From an uncultured Bacteroidota bacterium (GTDB lineage: Bacteria > Bacteroidota > Bacteroidia > 2-12-FULL-35-15): a DNA stretch of 34,729 nt. Positions within the stretch are counted from its first letter, which is position 1. Every line of letters begins with the position of its first letter. The notes beneath the pieces are model-generated. The model saw only the letters and a program-made list of their open reading frames with translations. It searched no databases and was not told the origin of the DNA. The position numbers and the translations under genes are program-made. Shown here one piece after another: positions 13,301-18,388 of the stretch. The stretch covers positions 1-34,729 of the forward strand of contig CAIRRW010000071.1 of the NCBI GenBank assembly GCA_903881065.1, written 5' to 3'.

Positions 13301-15959
13301 ATGCTTTTGAGTTTAAACAAACTGTTGTATCGGCTAGATTTGAATAAATAGTAAGTATGCCAGAAAAGATCCCTGCCGTTGTCGGAGAAAATTTAATTAA
13401 TACATTTTTACTTACTCCAGGAGCAATCATACCTGAAGTAGATGAAAGAATGGAATAAGCAGAATTAGAAATATTCATGCTGCTAATCATTAATGTATCA
13501 CAACCAGTATTTGTTATAGAAAGTGAATCCATTCGCGTGGTGTTTGCCATTATGGAATCATGATCTATACAAGAATTTGGATTATTGAATAAGGTAATAT
13601 TGTATTGAGCAGTACCAACAACATTTAATGTACAAGGAATTGATACAGTAGGAGTACTTGGGTCATTAGTAGCGATAATAATGGAATTAGTATATGTACC
13701 TGCAACAAGCCCGTTCGAACTAAAATGAATAGAATCGTAAAGAGTACTGCCTGCTGAAACATTACCGGAACTTTGGGAAACAGTAAACCAACCACTTCTA
13801 TTTGCAGTATAACTTAATGCATTCGCCATTAACATGGCACCATCTGTACTAGTTATCCAATTATCACCAGGCCACATATTCAAATCAACACGATTAGTTC
13901 CGTTTATTTGCCGTGTGGCAATAAGCGGTGTTCCATCCGACCAATCTGCAATTCTTGTCGCAAGCGGATCAACGGAAGAAGCATTGGCACGATACGAATT
14001 CCCTCCTCCATCAAAACTAGAAACATTCTGTAAAATAGGACTGTTCGGACTATAGATGGTTCCTAATGTTGCCTCACTTGAGAAATAACCGCCAGGATGG
14101 TCAATGCACCAGTAATTACTCGAATTAAATCGTCCTCCAATATTGGCATTTTCTAGAGACCACATTGCAGTTACTACTCCTCCTCCTCCATCAATATAAT
14201 CTGCCAGATTATTTCCAAGTGTAGTATAGTCAGCGTAACCCCAATCGCTCCATACCATAACAGCATCATATTGTTTTAGCTGCGTTAAAGTAGGAGTTAC
14301 AGTTGCAGTATTATAAATATCAATAATTGAAAATTTGCCAGTAGCCATTAGAGTTGACTGAAGCCCTGGCAATGCATTGTATTCAGCACCCATTAATGCT
14401 GCTTTTATTTTTTGCTTTGAAGCTTGAAAAGATAAATTACTGGCACCTGTATTGCTTATTGCGAGTGTACTTAAAGACGAGCTACTACAACCAAGTGTTA
14501 CATTAAAAGAAGGAGGAGTAACTGAAACAGTTGGTATTGCCGAACAATAACCAATAAGACAAATGGTAGTATCGTGTGCATTGTTATGAATTGTTAATGT
14601 ACTGGTATTGTTTCCAAGTATCGTTGGAGCAAATGTAATAGTTATTTTTACTGAATCATAAGCAGCTATCGTATCAATTGCAGGGGACACTATAAAAGCG
14701 GAATTAGAACTAATGATGCTGCTGACAATAAGCGAACCGCAAGCAGTATTATATAACTTAATTGTTTTTGAGGAATAACTTGTTTGCACTGTTGTATCCA
14801 ATTTGACACAACTTGTGGGAATGCCAATTGCAGGAAGATTTGAGCAGCAATCATGTATTTGAATTGCTGTATGTTCGTCATCAGAGACGCCATTGCCTAA
14901 TTGCCCATAACTATTATATCCCCATGCCCAATAAGTTCCATCATTTTTTATAGCCAAGGTGTGATTCATTCCTGCTGCAATTGCAGTGATGCCGGATAAT
15001 GAACTAACTAGGGCTGGATAATTTCTTGAATTGGTTGTTCCATTGCCTAATTGTCCATTATTATTGTAACCCCATGCCCAGATAGTACCATTATTTCCTA
15101 AAGCAAGTGAATGGTAAGTACCTGCTGAAATTGCAGTTATCCCTGACACATAGCTCACTTGAACAGGTGAATATTGCGTACTATTTGTTAAGTTCCCAAT
15201 TCCTCCATAATAATTGTATCCACATGCCCAAACAGTTCCATTATTTTTCAAAAAGAGCGAATGATAAGCTCCTGCACTTATAGTTGTGATACCTGATATT
15301 GATGTCTGAACAGGGATTAATTTGTCATTACTAGTAGCATCCCCTAACTCTCCGTAATAATTATAGCCCCACGCCCAAACAGTACCATCATTTTTTAATG
15401 CCATTGCATGATAATTTCCTGCCGATATTTTTGTGATACCTGAAAGAGAGGTAATTTGAATAGGATAAGAGCTATTGTAATAAGTACCATTGCCTAATTG
15501 CCCATACCCATTATAACCCCAAGACAATACAGTACCATCACTTTTTACAGCATAAGAGGAATAATAACCTGCTGCAACAGAAACAATTCCAGTTAATGCT
15601 CTAACCTGAATTGGATAAGGGTAAGAATTGTAAGTACTGTCTCCTAATTGTCCATATCCATTATATCCCCAAGTCCATACTGTACCATCGCTTTTTAGAG
15701 CAATAGTATGGTATTCACTACCAGTAATAGCTATAACTCCTGAAAGCCCATTAATAATTTGAGGTTGTGTAATACTATTAAATGTGCTATCCCCTAATTG
15801 GCCATTTCCATTATTCCCGAAGGCTTTTAATTTCCCGTCATTGCATACAAGAAAGCTATGGTAAGCTCCAGCTCCAATAATTTGGGAGTTCACTGTTTCA
15901 CTTAAGAAAGAGAAAGATAACAGGAGTAATAACGGTGGAAAAAGTAATTTTCTTTTCAT
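1..15959 (-). CDS. Giant modular surface/secreted repeat protein (3' end outside window)
   Basis: The frame starts with ATG at 15959 and stays open to the left edge, so at least 5,319 residues are present; in-frame stops were checked on many lines spread over the gene, not by a full scan. Residues 1 to about 25 are a signal peptide (MKRKLLFPPLLLLLSFSFL, then a polar stretch ending NSQ). Approximate order: RCC1-type repeats 24-360; seven ASH/HYDIN-like modules between about 370 and 2840, with inserts (amidotransferase-like 509-719, GEVED-like 941-1091, 1307-1441 and 2087-2224, LamG-like 1647-1844 and 2844-3041, amidotransferase-like 2427-2634); 22 Ig-like repeats 3106-4866; SprB/PKD-like repeats 4867-5319. 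This make-up is typical of Bacteroidota cell-surface or T9SS-secreted adhesins. The C-terminus, where a T9SS sorting domain would lie, is outside the window, so secretion by T9SS is inferred. A non-coding stretch separates it from the upstream operon, so it probably has its own promoter. Confidence 0.93.
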   Translation of the reverse strand, partial: MKRKLLFPPLLLLLSFSFLSETVNSQIIGAGAYHSFLVCNDGKLKAFGNNGNGQLGDSTFNSITQPQIINGLSGVIAITGSEYHTIALKSDGTVWTWGYNGYGQLGDSTYNSYPYPIQVRALTGIVSVAAGYYSSYAVKSDGTVLSWGYNGYGQLGNGTYYNSSYPIQITSLSGITKISAGNYHAMALKNDGTVWAWGYNYYGELGDATSNDKLIPVQTSISGITTISAGAYHSLFLKNNGTVWACGYNYYGGIGNLTNSTQYSPVQVSYVSGITAISAGTYHSLALGNNGTIWAWGYNNNGQLGNGTTNSRNYPALVSSLSGITAIAAGMNHTLAIKNDGTYWAWGYNSYGQLGNGVSDDEHTAIQIHDCCSNLPAIGIPTSCVKLDTTVQTSYSSKTIKLYNTACGSLIVSSIISSNSAFIVSPAIDTIAAYDSVKITITFAPTILGNNTSTLTIHNNAHDTTICLIGYCSAIPTVSVTPPSFNVTLGCSSSSLSTLAISNTGASNLSFQASKQKIKAALMGAEYNALPGLQSTLMATGKFSIIDIYNTATVTPTLTQLKQYDAVMVWSDWGYADYTTLGNNLADYIDGGGGVVTAMWSLENANIGGRFNSSNYWCIDHPGGYFSSEATLGTIYSPNSPILQNVSSFDGGGNSYRANASSVDPLATRIADWSDGTPLIATRQINGTNRVDLNMWPGDNWITSTDGAMLMANALSYTANRSGWFTVSQSSGNVSAGSTLYDSIHFSSNGLVAGTYTNSIIIATNDPSTPTVSIPCTLNVVGTAQYNITLFNNPNSCIDHDSIMANTTRMDSLSITNTGCDTLMISSMNISNSAYSILSSTSGMIAPGVSKNVLIKFSPTTAGIFSGILTIYSNLADTTVCLNSKAFANPIIGVLPTSLSVALGCSDSTASSVLLINSGGSVLNWNATGISSGNNSNPPTGYCNPTMYPYNGCSYINSVTTSGGITNITSPVDGSYPYGDYSYYTAPFVSQNRGGTFMLNLQAQGSCNIAYFSVWIDWNQNGVFDANEEVVTNVSTGNSLRTFTITVPQNAAAGATRMRIIDWTNGSAPSPCGSLSGYYGETEDYVVKVPTLITMSPTSGTIPANSSTNLNVNFNSIGYSSGTYSGSIALSSNDPVTPTLQIPWTLTVNGSPHLTASMYNTTKPCLDLDSIMANTTSTDSLKITNTGCDTLRINSYSISPSVYSVVSYPTMIAPGLSKNLVVKFSPTNAGTFSGTLSLYTNAIDTAICLTGKAFPNPTISTNPTSFNVTLGCSDSLNTSLVINNTGGGALNYSIINPNLPVNPSCRPITTGTCCNMGIYNVTFNTINNTTGNATQGYQDYTSSQSTLIIPGHTYTLSVQTGPSYTEYVSAWIDYNNNGIFEANEQIMNGNSSYNVHTVSVTIPLNAGANGAMRMRVGSEYYYYGVPQPCNSVTYGQFEDYTLKTSSSIGESVSSYSGTIGSGSLSTVNVQFSSMGLNVGTYSGNITINNNDPIHNPIVVPYTIHVSGSGTIALTKNCMNLDSIMQYRSKMDSLYVKNIGCDTLKITNITHQLAAYSVNSTSFNILPGDSAKLKVTFAPTTIGTFNDTLTILNNNITQKLCLSGKAFARPILSTSPTYFNETLACCDSITLPLAVNNAGGSNLNWSLNKNNSHTLNYNGANSYVQINNSTAFDLNQLTIEAWVYSSNYNQNGFIFEKGPVNTQYSLFFEGTSLCFRTYPQSGGCGTDYYLNSASIGITNGAWHHIAATYDGSNKKVYVDGVLRGTSSFTCPLVKGQLGEIIGAYGGTGSHSYYYNGDITEVRIWNYARTQAQIAANLYGQINPALSGLVAYYPLSEGSGTTLFDKTLNSNNGTSINTSWLNTSNPVSFPEGFSASLFSGNISAGGTDTVYVKLKSCGLPVGTYTTNIIVNSNDPLNSNDTVHCTLHVSGAGKIALSKNCIYLDSIMQHRTHKDSMFVKNTGCDTLKISNITTQTSIFTVNPTTFNILPGDSTKIYSTFSPIAVGSFQDTLTIINNDATKKVCLSGKAFAMPTITTSPTSINATLSCVDSTSSVLTINNTGGSVLNYNINLLNPSMNSNLPSAALCAPATTGTCCNMGIYNVTFGSINNTTGNAVQGYQNYTSSQSTVVIPGQTYSISVQTGTSYPENVRVWIDFNNDGVFDASEMVLNNLNSLPNTLHTGTVTIPTTAVKNKAVRMRVGSEYYYYSAPQPCTNVTYGQFEDYTVKIASWVALSSLTGSVASGNSNIVNVNFNSSNLNVGTNTATVSITSNDPINSPLIVPCSLTVVGAGRIALSKNCMNLDSIMQYTSHKDSLYIKNTGCDTLKITNITNQLNIFTVNATSFKILPGDSTKLYTTFSPVAVGTFLDTLTILNNNITKKVCLLGKCFQRPILSTTPTSFNVSLSCCDSTILPLTINNTGGSNLICSIKGGGGTTKPKVLILTAGDAGVNAKNALVSTGKFIASDIDIMVNPSSLKMTMLAPYNAVLVWTDNSFGSSMVGDTLKKYVDNGGGVIIGTYAFNSNWGMSGGIMGANYSPFIQSGSTQCVSGTINLATLPNHNHPIFKNISVNPSYWTNCNYYNPSLNPGATLLASDLSGNKVVAENHNGKVIGMVIFPEYLNSANASTDMMFANALYYLNNNSTWLSYTPNKDTTTAGGSSIVNMKFKSCGLLVGTYNTDVVISSNDPLKPIDSVHCTLHVTGTGLISTNRNCLNLDSIMINTASIDSSLYVKNTGCDTLKITDITHQLSVYSVSPTSFNLLPGDSAKVRVVFSPTTVGTFKDTLTIIDNNVTKKICLSGIGYPRPEQCHSPNSYNIHFTICQDSIAKPITVCNTNGGSNLLWSLTNSNSGSAVFNGNSAYINNGTVNLPTGSVMTAEAWIYPVSYPDGTYNGIVSWGGRYCNGTAMLLSIQNNGRPSMATWCNDFVPNSGPTAVLNQWNHIACVLNGTSVTLYMNGVPINGTLSSLPNVQSNNFAIGSTDYPGRYFNGKIDEVRIYNLALSQAEIVTSMTNTLTGNEVGLKGYWNFENGTANDLSPSGNNGVLRGGAYITPTWVNISPRLGTTSAGNSYTGSVVFYKNGQAPGVHNYSIFLNSNDPLNTVDTIPVTLTVDSIAPAPPVASSINVCYGYTVPSFTATGNSGDTIKWYNSSMVLQHIGAAYNTGQTAVGVYTYYVTATDSINGCQSRKDSVQLHINVAPTKPVAADKSACFGSAIPTLTSTGTIQKWYSNSSLTNLLYVGNPYNTGMTAAGTYTFYVADSTAGCPKSISDTVSLIIHSIPSKPIVNNISACFGGTIPSFSATGTGSDTIKWYSPSLSQLHIGNNYSTGLTSPGTYTYYVTQTDSLLGCASAKDTATLTIHFTSQPTANSQTSCFGSSSSTLTATGTNLKWYSSNMTFLYAGNPYNTGLTAVGVDTFYVTQTLNNCESSAKRVILTINPLPSAPTSANVKICFGQSTPALTVTGTNVSWYSNPGLTTLVHSGNTYNTGLTAVGNYTYYLTQSALGCTSPADTVHLNIGALPSRPITNDANSCFGNPTPHLVASSTGADTVKWYSNPALTNLLFTGNPYNTGNTAVGTYTYYITQTDSASGCISKPDTAALVINSAPVKPTANDVVSCFGQSVASLSSTGTIIHWYSNSSLTTLVYTGNPYNTGNTAVGTYIYYLTDSTIGCPVSPPDTVTLTINPNPASPTTSGNVSICFGQANPSLTATGTNVNWYSDAALTTLVHTGSPFTPAQTAAGIYNFYVTQTVNGCSSTASNLVFTIHLTPPVSASNINVVAGTTVPDFTVVGSNIIWYDSTGTSTATGNTFATGQTAIGQYTYYVTQTLNGCESVKDTVKLTIRPLAPVSSNVAICFGNTIPDLTTSTGMNINWYSNSGLTNLVHSGSTFATGQSIVGTYTYYVTQTVNGIQSSPTTVTLTINSIPAAPNANNQSACFGGVIPNLTATGSSIQWYSGTSVISSGSSFATGNTAVGVYPYTVTQTLNGCESPSKADTLTINSLPSKPVASNVSSCFGSSTPDLTATGTNIKWYFTAPSLIGSGSPFASGKTLPGVYTYLVTQTSTLTGCQSPYDTVSVTINFTARPVASNVSVCAGTTIPALTATGTNIQWYDSAFAAVHSGSPFNTGQTVIGIHTYYVTQTNSTTGCESLKDTVTLAINALPSAPVSSNANVCFGQSTPVLVATGTNVNWYNNQNLSTVLFNGNTYNTGNTAAGVYTYYLTQTVSGCQSPADSVTLTINPTPAAPVTSGNVAICFGQANPTLSATGSNINWYSDVTLTTLAGTGSTFTPTQTAAGTYTYYVTQTTNGCVSPASTITFTIHFTPSVHVNNISIPFGTATPDLVAIGTNIIWYDSAMVNVSTNNTFSTGVTAIGAYIYYVTQTLNNCESARDTVVLTIYPSNPVSSNQSNCFGTATPDLSATGNNIRWYSDSLLTHLVYSGNPFATGNTTVGVYNYFVTQTVNNVQSLYTKVTLTINAIPTTPVVVNKGACFGGTIPDLSAAGTTIQWYSVSTVVHSGNTFTTGNTVAGVYAYSVTQTVNGCESPAAPDTLTINSIPVTPVATPVTVCFGNPVPDLTASGTNIIWHDTTGAVVHNGSPFTTGITSPGTHTYYVYDLNTLTGCQSHPDTTTLKINYTAPPVAANVSICRGTTVPPLTATGTNIQWYDASTLLFSGNSFATGDTSVGVYSYYVTQTNSVTGCQSKADTVTLSINSAPGAPSGTDASVCFGGTVPSLTSSGSNVNWYSSAVLGTSLFNGNTYNTGMTAVGTYTYYITQTVGGCSGPANTVTLTINSNPAMPITSGNASICFGQTNPTFTATGTNIEWYSNQNLTTLVQSGNSYSSTQTAAGSYIYYVTQNNLSTGCASLPDSLKFIIHALPTVTAGSSAPSVCSGSSATLLGSGATTYSWTSGVTNAVAFVPVLSGTYTVTGTDNNSCTNTSSVSIVVNPLPVLSNTVTGTCAGTCNGAASVSLSGGTPGYTYLWTGGFTSSTLTSLCSGSYSVTGTDGNGCQATASISVTANPLPLVTASASLTSICDGFTDTLHGGGATSYVWSGGVTNGVSFSPSSTSTYTVTGTDNNGCNNTASVTVTVNPLPTIIANATATSICNGIPVTLTGSGGTTYSWTGGVTDGVSFIPAATGSYTVTGTDSHGCVNTNLVTVTVNSLPTITANASATTVCSGTSITLIGGGAISYSWSGGVTDNVAFVPSSSQTYTVTGTVGTNCSNTSTISITVNSLPVITASASSTSICAGFIDTLHGGGATSYIWSGGVTNDVSFTPVSTATYTVTGTDINSCTNTSSVTVTVNNLPTIIANTTATTVCNGIPVTLTGSG
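1363..6642 (-). repeat. 22 tandem Ig-like (CHU_C-associated type) repeats of about 80 aa
   Basis: The unit of about 239 bp has a first cysteine in [AIV]CFG, then PxLTATGTNIxWYS, an aliphatic turn, GxxFxTGQTAxGxYTYYVTQT, and a second cysteine in NGCES followed by DTVxLTIN. The second-cysteine position recurs from about 1397 to about 6420, giving 22 copies at a mean spacing of about 239 bp. The unit resembles the Ig-like domain found next to CHU_C sorting domains in Bacteroidota. Most copies keep both cysteines. Copies near 2605 and 4250 lack the second, and copies near 2994 and 4650 lack the first. The array probably forms a long stalk. Confidence 0.85.
1390..4720 (-). repeat. Two tandem copies of a seven-unit (about 1.66 kb) higher-order repeat
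   Basis: Inside the Ig-like array, unusual units recur exactly seven units apart. Units without the first cysteine lie at about 2994 and 4650. Units without the second cysteine lie at about 2605 and 4250. Units with C-x-GTT in place of CFG and an extra NSxTGC loop lie at about 2050 and 3704. The offset is close to 1,656 bp (552 residues) each time, which points to duplication of a seven-domain block. Block edges are approximate. Confidence 0.65.
6843..14880 (-). repeat. Mosaic of seven ASH/HYDIN-like modules with GEVED, LamG and amidotransferase-like inserts
   Basis: A core block recurs about seven times, at roughly 14.85, 13.56, 12.45, 11.40, 10.14, 9.06 and 7.82 kb. It reads C-x-x-x-DSIM, then TGCDTLxI, then LPGDSxKxxxxFxP, xGxFxDTLxI, a CLSGKAF-like end, and NTGGSxLN. 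This resembles ASH/HYDIN-type (choice-of-anchor) beta-sandwiches. Between blocks sit other folds. GEVED-like domains have VWIDFNNDGVFDASE and QFEDYT motifs (9.3-9.7, 11.6-12.0 and 12.7-13.1 kb). LamG-like jelly rolls have AEAWIYP or IEAWVY and DEVRIYN or TEVRIWN motifs (6.8-7.4 and 10.4-11.0 kb). Two amidotransferase/ThuA-like segments have VLVWTDN or VMVWSDW and VDNGGGVI or IDGGGGVV (8.06-8.68 and 13.8-14.4 kb). Family names come from motif recognition, not a profile search. Confidence 0.75.
14881..15890 (-). repeat. RCC1-type beta-propeller repeats, about seven copies
   Basis: This is the N-terminal part of the giant protein. About seven units of some 50 residues carry the RCC1 signature: a hydrophobic ISAGxYHSLAL strand, K-[SN]-[DN]-GTVWAWG, then YNxxGQLG. 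Clear copies include WTWGYNGYGQLGDST, WAWGYNYYGELGDAT, WAWGYNNNGQLGNGT and WAWGYNSYGQLGNGV. Seven such blades normally close into one propeller, which could be a complete ligand-binding head at the exposed N-terminus. The ligand cannot be read from the sequence. Confidence 0.85.
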
Positions 15960-16150
15960 TTGAATGAATTATAAATTAGATGTATATATTTAATATTTAG
16001 ACAGAACCATATGCTATGCGGCTAAAGTAATAAAATGTTTTATCAGAAAAAAGGACTTATGTTAGAAATATTCATTTTTAAGTTAAATACCTACTAAACA
16101 TTGATTTTTAACCTTAAAGAAAAACATTGGAACGCGAAATGTCAAGTTTT
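15960..16150 (-). other. Upstream region of the giant gene
   Basis: This AT-rich stretch presumably holds the promoter and leader of the giant gene. No good TTG/TAnnTTTG pair was found; the nearest match to the -7 box on the minus strand is a weak TACTTTAG. No RNA gene or open frame was recognised. Confidence 0.3.
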
Positions 16151-16268
16151 CCCGACCAATTGTAACCCTCTGGCAAACATTTGTAACCTATTACCGACCA
16201 TTAGTAACCTCCCGACAACAATTAGTAACCAATTCCCGACAAAAAGTAACTATTTATAAATAGTTACT
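16151..16268. repeat. 21-bp phased intergenic repeat array (GTAAC/CCGAC type)
   Basis: The pentamer GTAAC occurs on the plus strand at 16162, 16183, 16204, 16225 and 16246, each exactly 21 bp from the last. CCGAC precedes four of the five copies (16152, 16194, 16212, 16236). The bases between are degenerate. The last copy is the left half of a perfect 24-bp palindrome (16245-16268), which gives one inverted copy (GTTAC at 16263). The array lies between the stop of the lipoprotein gene and the start of the giant gene. Confidence 0.75.
16245..16268 (-). terminator. Palindromic hairpin plus T-run, likely terminator of the polyketide/LolA operon
   Basis: The segment is perfectly self-complementary over 24 bp. 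Read on the minus strand it is followed at once by five T residues (complement of 16241-16245, sharing the hairpin's last base). It lies about 80 bp past the stop of the last operon gene, as expected for an intrinsic terminator. The stem is AU-rich. It is also the end of the 21-bp array, so its role may be double. Confidence 0.5.
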
Positions 16269-16344
16269 CTTTCATGAAACTTTAATATTATTATATTCTT
16301 TGGCTAGAATGCCTAGTACTCAACTAATTTTCGTGGATTCTAAA

Positions 16345-16974
16345 TTACCTTTTCAGTAAATTAAGTTCAATCTTTAGTTTAATATCACAATGCTTTATTA
16401 CCACATTAGTTGGGAATTCATCTTTATAATCATTTAAACTGAGCACCACTTTCTTCACCTTCTTTTTCGAATGTTCAATTTTTACAATATGATTGGTTAC
16501 CTTTTCAGTAAAATAATAATTATACATATTATCGAACTGAATTCGTTTTATGGCAAATAAATTATTTCTGTCAGTAAAATCATTAGCGGGTTTCCCCACA
16601 AGATTATTCATCAGCAATATTGCAATATCATGCTGAATAGTTTTTAATAAAGCAGGCCGGTTAAATTGAGGAACGCAGTAATGAAGAGTAAAAGAAGTGT
16701 CTTTAAATTCGAAATCAAAAAGTTTCATCCCCAGTTCGGTAGTAAAAATAATACGGTAATCCTGTGCCGACATTTGTTTTGTAACAAGCAGTCCGCTCAC
16801 ATCTTTATTGTAAATACTAATATTAGTTTTAAATAAAAATGAATTAAAATTATCGCCGAATATAGGCTTGGGAATGGATGAGGTAGTTGCCTCTTCCTTC
16901 AATCGCCCATAATGACCAAGAGTGCAGCCTGCAAGTAGAAATAATAAAATACTACTTAACAATAAATTTCTCAT
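16345..16974 (-). CDS. Small lipoprotein of the aryl-polyene type operon (ApeN/DUF3261-like?)
   Basis: The protein has 209 residues when started at ATG 16974. An in-frame upstream start at 17031 would add 19 residues ahead of the signal peptide and extend the overlap with the previous gene, so 16974 is preferred. It begins MRNLLLSSILLFLLAGC, a lipoprotein signal peptide with lipobox LAGC. The mature part is a mixed beta-rich domain with RIIFTTELGMKLFDFEF and FTLHYCVPQFN strands. Its start overlaps the end of the LolA-like gene by 23 bp, so the two are probably translationally coupled. Aryl-polyene clusters commonly encode a small lipoprotein next to LolA. The resemblance to that family is an inference from position and strand pattern only. 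Confidence 0.8.
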   Translation of the reverse strand: MRNLLLSSILLFLLAGCTLGHYGRLKEEATTSSIPKPIFGDNFNSFLFKTNISIYNKDVSGLLVTKQMSAQDYRIIFTTELGMKLFDFEFKDTSFTLHYCVPQFNRPALLKTIQHDIAILLMNNLVGKPANDFTDRNNLFAIKRIQFDNMYNYYFTEKVTNHIVKIEHSKKKVKKVVLSLNDYKDEFPTNVVIKHCDIKLKIELNLLKR

Positions 16975-17587
16975 CGTCAATCGGCTGATTATTTTTTCTG
17001 TTAGTGAAATCAATACTTGTATAATCATCACCGGGCTCTATCATTTTCACTTTCACCACGGAGTAATCGGCCTTATCAATATAAAGTTGTATCACCTTTA
17101 GAAAATCTTTTGCACCTTTTTGCACCGGTGCAAGTTCCAGTAGGTATTGTTTATCACTTTCATACTCCTTAGCTTTGTAGTCCTTATTACTAAGCAGGTT
17201 TCCCTGTACTGTATTCATCATCATTTCATTAATGCTTTTAAACATTTTGTTCGAGTTGATATCATATTTACTCACCTTGCCGTTATCTTTAATAAACATT
17301 TTATCCTTATTAATAGCTATGATATATTTGTAAGGATCGTTGTATTCCCACCGCAGCATATTTATTTTCTTGAAACAAAAATGTCCTTTACTTATAATCT
17401 TTTCCGACATCACCGATAAATATTTTTCCTGTGTAAAATCACTTTCAATAGTATTTACCAGCTTCGATTGACTTTCCATTTTTTGTTTAAATGCAACAGT
17501 ATCTTTCACAGCAGTAAAGCCTTTTGGCACCTGTGCAAATAAAACAACCGGCAAACTAGACAAAACAATCAGCAATAATCTTTTCAT
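16952..17587 (-). CDS. LolA-like outer-membrane lipoprotein carrier protein
   Basis: The product has 211 residues with a Sec signal peptide ending at about LFAQ (residue 19). The LolA pattern is clear: IESDFTQEKYLSVMSEKIIS, then GHFCFKKINMLRWEYNDPYK, and INKDKMFI. LolA proteins bind acyl chains in a half-barrel and ferry lipoproteins across the periplasm. LolA paralogues in aryl-polyene and flexirubin clusters are thought to deliver the lipidic pigment to the outer membrane. Here it follows a deacetylase gene by 19 bp and overlaps a lipoprotein gene. It is probably the pathway-specific paralogue rather than the housekeeping LolA, though the window alone cannot exclude that it is the only copy. 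Confidence 0.85.
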   Translation of the reverse strand: MKRLLLIVLSSLPVVLFAQVPKGFTAVKDTVAFKQKMESQSKLVNTIESDFTQEKYLSVMSEKIISKGHFCFKKINMLRWEYNDPYKYIIAINKDKMFIKDNGKVSKYDINSNKMFKSINEMMMNTVQGNLLSNKDYKAKEYESDKQYLLELAPVQKGAKDFLKVIQLYIDKADYSVVKVKMIEPGDDYTSIDFTNRKNNQPIDDEKFIVK

Positions 17588-17606
17588 ACGTATCTATCTT
17601 TTATTT

Positions 17607-18371
17607 TCAAACTGTTAACTTTAATAATTCTTCCACACTTACAATTTTGTAACCATTTTCTTCAGCGAAATTAAGTGTTTGTTTTAATACCTCTATTGTT
17701 TTTTCAGAAGTATCGTGAAACAATACAACAGCACCCGGTTTCAATTGTTCCTTTACTCTTTTAAATATAGTTTCGATTGAATCGCCTGTTGTATCCATGC
17801 TTCTAACATTCCATCCAATAATTTTATAATTTAATTCCCTGGCTGCACTCGCCAAATTTGGAGTAGTAACACCATAAGGCGGACGAAATAGAACAATTCT
17901 TTTTTCTGTTATTTTAAATACTTCTTCAGCAGTATGATCAATCTCGTTCATAAACCCATTTTTACTTTTAAAATCAATAAAAAAGGAATGACTATAGGTA
18001 TGATTTCCTATCGAATGTCCGCCATCATCAATTTGTTTAATGATAGGTTCATTGCCTCTAATCTTTTTACCTATTACAAAAAAAGTTGCCTTTGCATTGT
18101 ATTCAGCAAGTATATCAAGCACTTTCGGAGTATATATATTATGCGGTCCGTCATCAAAAGTAATTGCAAATACTTTTTCTGTAGTGTTTGAATTACAAAA
18201 TGCCCTTATAAAAAAGTTGGATTGTATAGTTGCCGAACCATACACAATGAGAATATTATAAACAAGAAAAGGAAGAATTAACCAGAGTAAATTTACTTCA
18301 CAAAAGTAATTCAACAACCCTATAAAGCATAAAGATAAAAGGAATACAATGCTTGTTGATTTAAAAGTCAT
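17607..18371 (-). CDS. Membrane-anchored NodB-type polysaccharide deacetylase
   Basis: The protein has 254 residues. Residues about 7-46 hold one or two hydrophobic segments, so the catalytic domain is probably tethered to the inner membrane. The NodB motifs are intact: TFDDGP at 71-76 (catalytic and metal aspartates), metal histidines in NHTYSH (H124, H128), RPPYG at 163-167, a tryptophan at 187, and LFHD at 217-220. The family removes acetyl groups from N-acetylated sugars in a metal-dependent way. It lies 17 bp after the chain-length-factor-like gene and 19 bp before the LolA-like gene, so it is cotranscribed with polyketide genes. Its substrate there is unknown; deacylation of a glycosylated or peptidoglycan-linked intermediate is only a guess. 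Confidence 0.87.
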   Translation of the reverse strand: MTFKSTSIVFLLSLCFIGLLNYFCEVNLLWLILPFLVYNILIVYGSATIQSNFFIRAFCNSNTTEKVFAITFDDGPHNIYTPKVLDILAEYNAKATFFVIGKKIRGNEPIIKQIDDGGHSIGNHTYSHSFFIDFKSKNGFMNEIDHTAEEVFKITEKRIVLFRPPYGVTTPNLASAARELNYKIIGWNVRSMDTTGDSIETIFKRVKEQLKPGAVVLFHDTSEKTIEVLKQTLNFAEENGYKIVSVEELLKLTV

Positions 18372-18388
18372 TGGTTAATATAATTTCT

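Noticed and set aside
1000..14893. Many open frames of 60-90 codons on either strand within the giant gene
   Set aside because: They lie in other frames of a continuous repeat-coding gene, show no family motifs, and follow the repeat periodicity.
17147..18261. Plus-strand open frames opposite LolA and the deacetylase
   Set aside because: They are antisense shadows with no recognisable motifs, and the minus-strand genes have intact catalytic or family signatures.
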